From Marivirga sp. (GTDB lineage Bacteria > Bacteroidota > Bacteroidia > Cytophagales > Cyclobacteriaceae): 53,756 nucleotides of DNA. The notes beneath the pieces were generated by a model. It searched no databases, was not told the DNA's origin, and saw nothing but the letters and a program-made list of their open reading frames with translations. Within the stretch, counting starts at the first letter, position 1. Each line of letters starts with the position of its first letter. Made by a program: the position numbers and the translations under genes. Shown in pieces: positions 1 to 7,873 of the stretch. The stretch is taken from contig NZ_JAGXGF010000101.1 of NCBI RefSeq assembly GCF_024636815.1, forward strand, positions 1-53,756, written 5' to 3'.

Positions 1-57
1 AGTAGCGATTTTTGCAAAATCACTTCCTAAATTTCCGAGGCTCAATAACTGTTTCAT
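1..57 (-). CDS. Possible start of an unidentified ORF running off the left edge
   Basis: Reading leftwards from an ATG whose complement is at 55-57, the frame stays open for 19 codons to the window edge (begins MKQLLSLGNLGSDF). I do not recognise the family. Just upstream, at about 71-96, is a segment containing ACTTACACAG and GATACTCCC that resembles the ends of some IS256-type elements, so this may be the first codons of a transposase. That is a guess; 19 codons is too little to judge coding potential. Confidence 0.18.
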   Translation of the reverse strand, partial: MKQLLSLGNLGSDFAKIAT

Positions 58-107
58 AAGTCCTAATTTAGAACTTACACAGTTTATGAGATACTCCCTT
101 ATTATAT

Positions 108-142
108 AACCCTGACAGGTTTATCCTCGTCAGGGTTTTTTT
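108..142 (+). terminator. Rho-independent terminator
   Basis: A 9-bp stem (AACCCTGAC at 108-116 with GTCAGGGTT at 129-137) and a 12-nt loop, followed by a T run to 142. The T tract is on the plus strand only, so it would end a rightward transcript. No plus-strand gene is visible to its left, so the gene it serves lies outside the window or is non-coding. Confidence 0.7.
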
Positions 143-204
143 ATGCCCTTACTTTTTATACCCTTCTCCATAATGACTCCCCTCATCCCCCGCTCCTTAA
201 CCCC

Positions 205-3156
205 CTAAAGATAATCAGGATTTAACCACCCCTGCTTCTCCATAAACTCTACCTCCAAGAGTGGATAGCTATAATCTAAGACTACTTTGCCTATTATGCT
301 ATAGAAGCCTTTGCCTCTGAAAGGATATTTAGCAGTTATTTTTGGAAAATGAACCGTGTCGAAAGTGTTTTCATAGCAGTCGTGAAAGGTACCGAAATAC
401 ATAGGCTCTCCATTTTTTGTTGAAGTTCTTTTTATAGTGATCATATAGCCTATAAGGTGTACTTTCTCATTGATTTTATTTTTTAATTCCACAGCATAAG
501 CGTTTGGAGTGATTTGGCTATTTATTAAAATGTAGGGATTACATGTAGGGTAACCCAGTATCATTAACTCATTAAATGAGTTTTCCAAAGCTGTTGTTTT
601 CATTTCGGGTAAGCTGTAATTTATAGGCTCTTCTTCAAATAGATTTACATTATTTGTTTCTTTCTTTTTAAGATATAGAGAGTAAGCTTTCCATAGAAGA
701 TGTTTATAAGGTTTATTAAAGCTGTTAAATGCTCCTATTCTTATTAGAATGAATAACTGGTCTTTCTTAATTGGGAGTCTGATTTTAAAGTCTTCTATAC
801 TTTTGAAAAACCCATTATTTTCTCTCTCAATTTGGATATTCTCTGCTAATTTTTTCTCGAGATCTTTAATATGAATAAATCCTAAATATATTTTCTTCCC
901 TTCTATTCTAGTAAGGTAGTTGCTTTTATTAACGCATGGGTTTATGATTTCTGCTCCTGCTTTTCGAGCTTCATGAATGTAGAATTCAGTTTTATAGAAT
1001 CCTCCAAAATTATTGATAACGCCCACCATAAATTCGATGGGGTAATGCGCTTTAAGGAATAAGCTTTCATAGCTTTCTACTGCAAAGCTGGCAGAATGAC
1101 CTTTTGCAAAAGAAAAGCCTGAGAAACTAGAAATCTCAAACCAAACTCTTTGAATTACCTTTTCATCATAACCTTTTTCACGACAATTTTTAAAATATTG
1201 ATTTTCTACCTTCTCAAATTCTTTACGAGATCTGTACTTTCCTGACATTCCTCTGCGTAAAATATCTGCTTCGCTTAAAGTTAATCCACCGAAGTGGTGA
1301 GCTACCCGTATCACATCTTCTTGATAGACCATTACACCGTAGGTTTCTTTCATTAGCTCATCCATTATGGGATGAATGGATTCGTAATTACCATTACTGT
1401 GATGACGTTCGATATAGGTTCTCATCATGCCAGATTGAGAAACCCCTGGTCGTATGATCGAACTAGCCGCTACCAAAGTGATATAATCCTCACATTGTAG
1501 TTTTGCCAGCAGCATCCTCATCGCTGGAGATTCTACATAGAAACACCCCATAGTATTACCATTTTTGATGAGGTTCTTGATGACGGGATCTTTTTCCAGT
1601 ACTTTAGTGTGGATTTTCCGTGGGTCTATTTTTTTACCTTGGTTTTCTTCCACGATTTTAATGGTATCCTGAATGTGCCCAAGACCTCTTTGACTGAGGA
1701 TATCATATTTGTAAATACCAATATCTTCTGCACTATACATATCAAAATGAGAAACAGGAAATCCTTTTGGAGGCATTTCTGTTGCTGTAAATGCATAAAT
1801 GGGCTGTTCTGTGATCAATAATCCACCTGCATGAATGGAAATATTAGCGGGGAATTCCTTTGCTACCATGTGTTGGGTATAGTGTAATACCTTTTGCAAG
1901 TAATTGTCTTTCTTTCCATAGTTAGGGTTCTCTGCCAATTTATCTATTTCAGTTTTAGGTAGACCAAATACTTTTGCTATTTCACGTAGCATCATACGGG
2001 ATTTCATAGTAGTATGCGTTCCGAGTAGGCAGGTGTGATGTGCGTTATGTTTGTCAAACATATATTGAATCACTTCATCTCTATGTTGCCAGGAAAAGTC
2101 AATATCAAAATCAGGTGGTGAGGTTCGAGATGGATTCAGAAAACGTTCGAAATAAAGATCAAGGTCAATAGGGTCTACATTGGTGATTCCGAGACAATAT
2201 GCTATCATACTATTGGCTCCGCTACCACGACCTACATGAGGGAAGTCCTTGCTTTGTGCGAACTGAATCATATCATAAGTGATGAGATAGTATGCAGTGA
2301 AATCTTTTTGCCTAATGATTTCCATTTCTCGCTCAAAACGTTCAGTAAGCACCGCATTTTGCTTTCCATATCGGTTTTTAAAACCTTTTCTTGCTTCAGT
2401 TTCAAAATATTGCCAATCTTCTATGGCTGATCCTAATAAAGAACGTTTATTTTTGGATTGGCCAAATTGAATTTCAAAATGGCTCTCATCTATTAGTTTT
2501 CTAGATTGCTCTAGCATAAATTCAAATCCCTGATAATTCTGGAGGAGTATTGCTTTGGGTTTCATGAATTCATTGGGCTGTGCCTGAATTTTTTTATCTA
2601 AACGACTTAGCAATTGGTTTTGCTGAATGGCACGCAATAAGCGATGCATATTAAAGCCTGTTTTATTTTTAAAGGTAACAGGAGTTAAAGCCAATAATTT
2701 TTCTTTTAGAAATCTATGATGTTGATATTTTAAACGGTTAAGTTCTTCTGGTTTCACTCCAATAAATTCATTGGTGCGAAGATTTTCAGGAGCAGTCTGC
2801 ATGAGATAGATTACAGCGACATTGTCCGTGAATCGAGGCCTGCTTTGTAAGGGTAAATCATTTCGGTTGTAATAGGATAAAAAAGCATTGAGTTCTTCAA
2901 AACCTTGATTATTACGGGCAATACCGATATAAATTAATTGTTCTTGCTTACGGAATTCAATTCCTGGGATTACTTTCAGCGGATAATGAGCATATTCATT
3001 CTTCAAATAACGAAAAACTTCAATGTAAGCGGCTGTGCTATGGATATCAGTTAGTGCAATTTCATGAATACCATATTCAATACATTCCAATATCAGTTCT
3101 TCTGGCGATAAAGTACCGTATTTGAAGCTAAAGTGTGTATGACAGTTGATATGCAT
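205..3156 (-). CDS. dnaE2: DNA polymerase III alpha subunit, short DnaE2-like form
   Basis: C-family replicative-type polymerase of 983 residues, clearly shorter than a housekeeping DnaE (about 1160 or more). The N-terminal PHP domain begins with H2, H6 and H8 in MHINCHTHFSF. The palm carries GRGSGANS at 309-316 and the catalytic acidic motif PDFDIDF at 348-354 (D349, D351, D353), so it should be active. A helix-hairpin-helix/tau-contact region and a shortened OB-like C-terminus follow. In many bacteria such short alpha subunits are damage-inducible translesion polymerases encoded with a Y-family polymerase and a LexA-like regulator. Here dinB and an HTH-S24 regulator lie within 7 kb, and the promoter shares an operator with dinB. 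The symbol is by analogy: length, context and operator support DnaE2, but a paralogue comparison is needed to exclude the only genomic dnaE. Confidence 0.85.
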   Translation of the reverse strand: MHINCHTHFSFKYGTLSPEELILECIEYGIHEIALTDIHSTAAYIEVFRYLKNEYAHYPLKVIPGIEFRKQEQLIYIGIARNNQGFEELNAFLSYYNRNDLPLQSRPRFTDNVAVIYLMQTAPENLRTNEFIGVKPEELNRLKYQHHRFLKEKLLALTPVTFKNKTGFNMHRLLRAIQQNQLLSRLDKKIQAQPNEFMKPKAILLQNYQGFEFMLEQSRKLIDESHFEIQFGQSKNKRSLLGSAIEDWQYFETEARKGFKNRYGKQNAVLTERFEREMEIIRQKDFTAYYLITYDMIQFAQSKDFPHVGRGSGANSMIAYCLGITNVDPIDLDLYFERFLNPSRTSPPDFDIDFSWQHRDEVIQYMFDKHNAHHTCLLGTHTTMKSRMMLREIAKVFGLPKTEIDKLAENPNYGKKDNYLQKVLHYTQHMVAKEFPANISIHAGGLLITEQPIYAFTATEMPPKGFPVSHFDMYSAEDIGIYKYDILSQRGLGHIQDTIKIVEENQGKKIDPRKIHTKVLEKDPVIKNLIKNGNTMGCFYVESPAMRMLLAKLQCEDYITLVAASSIIRPGVSQSGMMRTYIERHHSNGNYESIHPIMDELMKETYGVMVYQEDVIRVAHHFGGLTLSEADILRRGMSGKYRSRKEFEKVENQYFKNCREKGYDEKVIQRVWFEISSFSGFSFAKGHSASFAVESYESLFLKAHYPIEFMVGVINNFGGFYKTEFYIHEARKAGAEIINPCVNKSNYLTRIEGKKIYLGFIHIKDLEKKLAENIQIERENNGFFKSIEDFKIRLPIKKDQLFILIRIGAFNSFNKPYKHLLWKAYSLYLKKKETNNVNLFEEEPINYSLPEMKTTALENSFNELMILGYPTCNPYILINSQITPNAYAVELKNKINEKVHLIGYMITIKRTSTKNGEPMYFGTFHDCYENTFDTVHFPKITAKYPFRGKGFYSIIGKVVLDYSYPLLEVEFMEKQGWLNPDYL

Positions 3157-3195
3157 TACTAATATTTTTAGTAAAATTACTAAAAATATTAGTTT
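3156..3195 (-). promoter_or_regulatory. Paired operator TTACTA-N7-TAGTAA and -7 box of dnaE2
   Basis: Site A at 3156-3174 is a perfect TTACTA-N7-TAGTAA dyad that abuts the start codon. Site B at 3177-3195 matches 10 of 12 dyad positions and begins exactly 21 bp (two helical turns) away. Together they also form a large inverted repeat (3158-3172 against 3179-3193). Between them, read on the minus strand, is TAATTTTA (3172-3179), close to the Bacteroidota -7 box TAnnTTTG. The same layout and register occur in front of dinB. The binding protein is not shown by the sequence; the HTH-S24 regulator at 9914 is the obvious candidate. Confidence 0.7.
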
Positions 3196-3281
3196 AATTT
3201 AAAATTGTTTTTACTTTTTATTTATCTCGAATTCAAATAAATTCTTGTTTTGCAACTGACAGCCCTATATATTCGAAGTCT

Positions 3282-5075
3282 ATGGAATTATCCTTCTTAA
3301 TCACCATTCTGGTTATATTAATTGCTATTGTTTTATTTGCTACCGAGGCTGTCCGTGTGGATTTGGTAGCTATAGGTGTGATGGTGTTGTGGATAATATT
3401 TGGTGTTTTAGAACCGGAAGAAAGTTTTAGAGGCTTTGCAAATAGTGCCACACTGACGGTAGCCGCGATGTTTATTTTAAGTAGTGCTTTAATAAGGGCT
3501 GGAGTGATTAAATTATTGGCTCCCTTAGCTACTCGACTTTTTAATAAATCCTACAGTGGGGCAATTTTAGGAATGAGTTCTGGAGTAGGGTTACTGTCTG
3601 CTTTTGTTAACAATACGCCTGTAGTGGCAACATTTATTCCGATTGTTTCTAAAGCAGCAAGAAAAGTAAATTTACATCCAACCAAATTTCTGATCCCATT
3701 ATCTTATGGAGCAATATTAGGTGGAACTTGCACTTTAATAGGAACTTCCACTAATCTTTTGGTTGCAGGTATTGCCAAAGATAATGGCTTTGATGAAATT
3801 GGATTGTTCACTATGACTCCTATTGGTCTTGTGTTTCTGGTGGTAGGCTTGTTGTATTTGATGTTTGTAGGAAAGCATTTGTTACCTAAGGAATCACAAA
3901 TTAAGCCTTTACAGGATGATAATGAGATAAAAAAATTCATGACGGAAATCCAAATACAGGAATTGCCGGATGAAAAACAGGGAATAAGTATTGAGGCATT
4001 ATTTAAGGAAAAGGATTTGTTTTTTGAGGTAGTGGAATTAAAGAGAGGTGATAAATCGATCAAAGATCCCAAAATGAGCACAAGCCTTCAGACGGGTGAT
4101 GTAATGTTGATTAAAGGTGAAATGGATAAGGTGAAGAGGGTGGTGGCCGATCAACATGTTTCGATAGTAAAGTCGATTACTGATAAACATTTCCCTGAAG
4201 AAGAGACCAAAGTAGTAGAGGTTATCATTATGCCAGGTACTAATTTGGTAGATAAGAAACTTAAAAATATAGATTTTCTTGAAAACTATCACTCACATGT
4301 TCTTGCTATAAGGCATCGGGGAAAGCGTAAATTCAACGATATGGATAATATTCGCTTAAAGGTAGGAGATACTCTATTATTACAAACAAGCCAAAAGGGT
4401 TATGAACTTTTGCAAAAAGCAGAAAATAATCCTAACGCTCCGTTTTTTTCTATTAGGGAAAGTGACTTGGATATACCGGATAAAAAAAAATTGTATTTAT
4501 CGGCAGGGATTTTAGGATTAGTAATATTGACTGCTACATTTAATATTTTGCCTATTGTGGCTTCAGCTTGGGCCGGAGTTTTTTTATTAGGGATTTTTAG
4601 AATTATAAGTATGACGGATGCTTACCGCTCTATAGATTGGCAAGTGATATTTCTACTAGCGGGTTCATTAAGCTTTGGGGCCGCCATGGAGAAAAGTGGT
4701 TTGAATGAATGGTTGGTTACACATTTAACATCATTTACAGAAAATGAGTTAGCACCATTTATTATAATAGGAGTCATTTATCTAATGACGATGATTTTTA
4801 CGGAAATCATGTCGAACAATGCAGCAGCGGCTTTAATGGCTCCACTTTCTATGGCTATAGCTGATGCTTTAGGTTATAGCCCACTACCTTTTTTGATAAC
4901 AGTGATGATAGCAGGAAGCGCCAGCTTTATGACCCCTATTGGCTATCAGACCAACACTATGGTGTATAGTGCTGGTAATTATGAGTTTAAAGATTTCTTT
5001 AAAATTGGCGCTCCCCTCGGATTGATTTTTTGGATTATTGCTTCCTTACTTATTCCTGTTTTTTATTCGTTTTAG
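3282..5075 (+). CDS. SLC13-family permease with two RCK_C (TrkA-C) domains
   Basis: Integral inner-membrane transporter of 597 residues. It has an N-terminal membrane half, a long cytoplasmic insert (about residues 200-400) with two RCK_C/TrkA-C-type subdomains (segments around MSTSLQTGDVMLIKGE and NIRLKVGDTLLLQTS), then a C-terminal membrane half. Both halves carry the asparagine-rich re-entrant motifs of the divalent-anion/sodium symporter fold: NNTPVVATF in the first half, MSNNAAAALMAP and TPIGYQTN in the second. Bacterial proteins of this layout are annotated as SLC13 or CitT-type permeases, sometimes sulfate transporters; the substrate cannot be read here. The gene is divergent from dnaE2 (125 bp between starts), so the dnaE2 operators also lie upstream of it, though about 90 bp from its start. 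Confidence 0.85.
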   Translation: MELSFLITILVILIAIVLFATEAVRVDLVAIGVMVLWIIFGVLEPEESFRGFANSATLTVAAMFILSSALIRAGVIKLLAPLATRLFNKSYSGAILGMSSGVGLLSAFVNNTPVVATFIPIVSKAARKVNLHPTKFLIPLSYGAILGGTCTLIGTSTNLLVAGIAKDNGFDEIGLFTMTPIGLVFLVVGLLYLMFVGKHLLPKESQIKPLQDDNEIKKFMTEIQIQELPDEKQGISIEALFKEKDLFFEVVELKRGDKSIKDPKMSTSLQTGDVMLIKGEMDKVKRVVADQHVSIVKSITDKHFPEEETKVVEVIIMPGTNLVDKKLKNIDFLENYHSHVLAIRHRGKRKFNDMDNIRLKVGDTLLLQTSQKGYELLQKAENNPNAPFFSIRESDLDIPDKKKLYLSAGILGLVILTATFNILPIVASAWAGVFLLGIFRIISMTDAYRSIDWQVIFLLAGSLSFGAAMEKSGLNEWLVTHLTSFTENELAPFIIIGVIYLMTMIFTEIMSNNAAAALMAPLSMAIADALGYSPLPFLITVMIAGSASFMTPIGYQTNTMVYSAGNYEFKDFFKIGAPLGLIFWIIASLLIPVFYSF

Positions 5076-5103
5076 ATTTTATTTTTAGACCATCAAATAC
5101 ACT

Positions 5104-5832
5104 TTAAGGCTTTATAAGTGTCGGTATACCATTTAAGTTAAATCGTGTAATAGCCTGATTGTTTTGGTTATCTGATACAGTAAAAACGACATCGTTATAA
5201 TCCTTATCGCTTCTTTCACCATTCACAAACTGGTCTTCAAAGGCTAGTACAACGGCATTAAAATTTTCGAACTTGAATAATACATGTTGTTGTACTTCTT
5301 CTGAATTAAGGTAAATATCTGTGTAAAAAGTTTCATTTCCGTAATTTATTTGACCAGTTCTCCAGCCATCTAAAATTAAAAAGAATCCAACAGTGGTTCC
5401 GGCAGGGAACGTCTCATCGCCCAATTGCAACATGTCTCCCTGATTCAAAATTTCATCACTAATATGTGGGAATAAAATATTCAAATCTAATTCTCCCACT
5501 TCTACTGTTTTTGTGCTTGGGTTGTAAATGTAATAGCCTAAAGAATTTTTTAAGGTGGCTCCCTCCAATACAAAAGTTATAAAAACTTCTGATTCCTCGG
5601 TTAATACAATGTTGAGATTATTTGATTCTTCAAATAAATAGGGATGTTTTTCTATAAAATCTTTACTAGGCGGAAAAATACTATCTAATTCTTCGAGAAT
5701 ATCCGGTTCTAACTCAGTAGTTATTATGTCATCTGGTGTTTCTGGAATATCTGGAGCTACCTCAGATCGTTTACAGGCAAATGTTAAAACAGTAAGTATA
5801 ACTAAGAGAAATAATTTATTTAAAACTTTCAT
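5104..5832 (-). CDS. DUF4114-domain lipoprotein
   Basis: 242-residue exported lipoprotein: hydrophobic N-terminus ending in the lipobox LTFAC with C20 as lipidation site, then an acidic linker rich in Pro, Asp and Glu (about 25-60). The C-terminal half contains FFLILDGWR and FEDQFVNGERSDKDYNDVVF, typical of the DUF4114 domain, a probable beta-sandwich with acidic, possibly calcium-binding residues found in secreted Bacteroidota proteins. The function is unknown. The gene is convergent with the SLC13 permease (28 bp between stops). A consensus -7 box lies 40 bp upstream of the start. Confidence 0.75.
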   Translation of the reverse strand: MKVLNKLFLLVILTVLTFACKRSEVAPDIPETPDDIITTELEPDILEELDSIFPPSKDFIEKHPYLFEESNNLNIVLTEESEVFITFVLEGATLKNSLGYYIYNPSTKTVEVGELDLNILFPHISDEILNQGDMLQLGDETFPAGTTVGFFLILDGWRTGQINYGNETFYTDIYLNSEEVQQHVLFKFENFNAVVLAFEDQFVNGERSDKDYNDVVFTVSDNQNNQAITRFNLNGIPTLIKP

Positions 5833-6428
5833 AATTGGCTTTATTAAGGTGTAATTTATTTAATACTTAATCAAAGGTAGTCAGTTTAGCTATTTTACCT
5901 GTTACATATCTAAAGTTAAGATTTGTATATATGTCACATGTATAGAAAGTATTGGAAGTTTTTATATTAACGGTTTAATTATTTTAATTATTTTTATCAT
6001 ATCAACTATAAATCTCTTTTCATTACTTAGTTTGGATGTATATTTTACGTGATTAATCAACCTATTGAAAATATAATTATTCGAATAGTAGTTATCTTTT
6101 ATGGTTTTTAATCTTACTTATGATTTGACTATATATTTTTTAGATGTTTTAACATCAAACTAAGAGTTAAATATTTTATGTAATTTATTTTGCTTTTTCA
6201 TTTTTTTTTTTTTTGATTTACAACATCAATTCAAAAATACTATTGAAAAATGGTAGGATTGAAAGTTGTTAGTGCTAGCGAAAGCAGCTTTTGACCAAAC
6301 CCACAAAGTGAAATAAATTGACTTGAACTCACCTAAGTGTTTTCATCTCGAATAAGCTTTTCATTTCAAGTTTTTAATGGTGTTGAAGGATTGTGTTAAA
6401 TCAATTTTAAAATTTAAATAGTTTTTTT
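5833..6428. other. 596-bp AT-rich intergenic region
   Basis: Separates two divergent genes. It holds the -7 box for the DUF4114 gene at its left end (5872-5879), a run of 14 T at 6201-6214, and otherwise AT-rich sequence. I see no open frame of note, no RNA gene and no clear TAnnTTTG box for the peptide gene at 6429. The stretch 6250-6330 is less AT-rich than the rest, but I found no motif or strong hairpin in it. Confidence 0.5.
5872..5879 (-). promoter_or_regulatory. -7 box for the DUF4114 lipoprotein gene
   Basis: The minus strand reads TACCTTTG, an exact match to the Bacteroidota -7 consensus TAnnTTTG, placing a start site about 30 nt before the ATG at 5832. No convincing -33 TTTG was found. 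Confidence 0.5.
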
Positions 6429-6650
6429 ATGAAAAAAATAAAGGGAATTTTAGCAATTATAACTGTATTAGTAGCGACATCTTTTTTTTATTTTAGTGGT
6501 GAAAATAGAGCTGTAGCACGTCAATCTGAAGAAAGCTGTACATTTGATTACGATGCTGGTTGTGCAGATAAGGGAAGTACAAGTTGTACATCATGCGATC
6601 CAGACGGACCAGTTGTTGAAGGGGAAAAACCTAAAGAAATAGCAGGTTAG
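6429..6650 (+). CDS. Small exported cysteine-containing peptide
   Basis: 73-residue protein with a basic start (MKKIKG), one hydrophobic segment at about 7-22, and a likely signal-peptidase site near A28-V29-A30. The predicted mature part is about 43 residues, acidic, with four cysteines (C37, C45, C53, C56; the last two as CTSC), so two disulfides or metal binding are possible. I do not recognise a named family. The size, signal and position just before a DUF4221-like lipoprotein recall the NVEALA-type peptides that Bacteroidota encode next to six-bladed propeller lipoproteins, but the NVEALA motif itself is absent. A strong terminator follows 18 bp after the stop, so the peptide transcript can be made alone. 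Confidence 0.7.
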   Translation: MKKIKGILAIITVLVATSFFYFSGENRAVARQSEESCTFDYDAGCADKGSTSCTSCDPDGPVVEGEKPKEIAG

Positions 6651-6667
6651 TAAATGATTGATATTTT

Positions 6668-6703
6668 AAATACCTACCATCAATATCATGGTAGGTATTT
6701 TTT
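6668..6703 (+). terminator. Strong terminator between peptide gene and lipoprotein gene
   Basis: A perfect 13-bp stem (6668-6680 with 6688-6700), a 7-nt loop and six T ending at 6703. It sits between two same-strand genes, 18 bp after the first stop and 17 bp before the next ATG. It could act as a partial terminator that makes the peptide mRNA far more abundant than the downstream lipoprotein message. Confidence 0.8.
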
Positions 6704-6719
6704 AACTTAAATTAGTAAA

Positions 6720-7865
6720 ATGTATAGATTAATTTATTTCGTTGTATTTATTTTTATTATTTCTGCCTGTTCTAAACGATCTAAAGAGCAAAAAGTATTA
6801 GATGGTCAATTAAAAATCAGTACCAAAACTAAAAGTATTGGAATTGATGAGAATACTGTTGATTACTCAAAATATACTTTCTTCGATAATTTTAATGGGC
6901 AAATCTACTTTTCTATCTTTAATGATAAGGAATATAGAATCCAGATTTATAAATGGCAATCAGGTCAGTTGTTGAAGTATATCCCTGTTCAGAAAGAAGG
7001 TCCAAATGGAATTGGGTATTTGAAAGGAATGAAAATGCTTTCTTTAGATTCAATACTGATTATACCGAAAAGAAAAGATCAGTTTGTAATATTAAATGAT
7101 GAAGGCGATATCTTGAAAAAGTATAATTTGCCTAATCAAGGATTGAATTCTATTGATTCATGGTCAAAAACACAAAATCAGATAGATGTAGTTGATGGGA
7201 AACTCTATTTCACTCAAATCCTGCAAGGGAATTGGAACTATGTGGTATCTGAAGACAAAGTCCAAACTCCATTAGCGGCAGCTTATGATCCAAAGGAGGA
7301 CAGTCTATTTGTTTTTAATACTACATTTCCAGTTAATTATTGGGAAAAAGGAGAAATCGGTATGTGGTTTTTCCGCTATTATAATGATGGATTGTTCTAT
7401 TATACTTTTCCTGCTGATCATAATTTATATACTTCAAGTATAAAGCATGACGAATTAATTTCTCATAATGCAAAAAGTAATTTTATTTCTGATAATCAAC
7501 TGTTTAGTTTAAAAAAGCCTAATTCTATTGAGGAAATCATTAAGGAAAATGTGGAATATGGAAGGTATTTGAAATTGTTATATGATTCGCATAGAGAGAT
7601 TTTTTATCGATTTGTACAATTGCCGAGAGAATTTGAGGAAGGAAGAGATTTGTCAGGGCAATCAAGAAGAATACGCTCTCCATTTTCAGTTATAGTGCTA
7701 GATAAAAATTTAAACAAGGTCACCGAAAAGAAATTTCCAGACAGGACATATAATCAGGAAATTACATTTGTAGATGAAGCTGGGTTGTGGATTTCTTATG
7801 ACCATCCCTATAATGAAGAAAACAAGGAGGATAGTTTTGACTTCAGCTTAATTAAGTTTGAGTAA
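6720..7865 (+). CDS. DUF4221-like lipoprotein (propeller-like)
   Basis: 381-residue lipoprotein with a signal ending in the lipobox IISAC (C17). The body is beta-rich and aromatic, with repeated pieces such as YFSIFNDKEYRIQIYKW and FVILNDEGDILKKY, like the DUF4221 / TolB-like six-bladed propeller lipoproteins of Bacteroidota. Those proteins are thought to sit on the outer membrane or face the periplasm; no catalytic residues are evident. It follows the small cysteine peptide gene on the same strand across a terminator, which suggests a peptide/propeller pair. The convergent dinB begins 8 bp after its stop. The DUF4221 assignment is by general resemblance and is moderate. Confidence 0.65.
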   Translation: MYRLIYFVVFIFIISACSKRSKEQKVLDGQLKISTKTKSIGIDENTVDYSKYTFFDNFNGQIYFSIFNDKEYRIQIYKWQSGQLLKYIPVQKEGPNGIGYLKGMKMLSLDSILIIPKRKDQFVILNDEGDILKKYNLPNQGLNSIDSWSKTQNQIDVVDGKLYFTQILQGNWNYVVSEDKVQTPLAAAYDPKEDSLFVFNTTFPVNYWEKGEIGMWFFRYYNDGLFYYTFPADHNLYTSSIKHDELISHNAKSNFISDNQLFSLKKPNSIEEIIKENVEYGRYLKLLYDSHREIFYRFVQLPREFEEGRDLSGQSRRIRSPFSVIVLDKNLNKVTEKKFPDRTYNQEITFVDEAGLWISYDHPYNEENKEDSFDFSLIKFE

Positions 7866-7873
7866 AAGCTTGT

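Noticed and set aside
3704-4292. Minus-strand ORFs inside the SLC13 permease gene
   Set aside because: Antisense to an uninterrupted transporter gene; composition follows from its codons.
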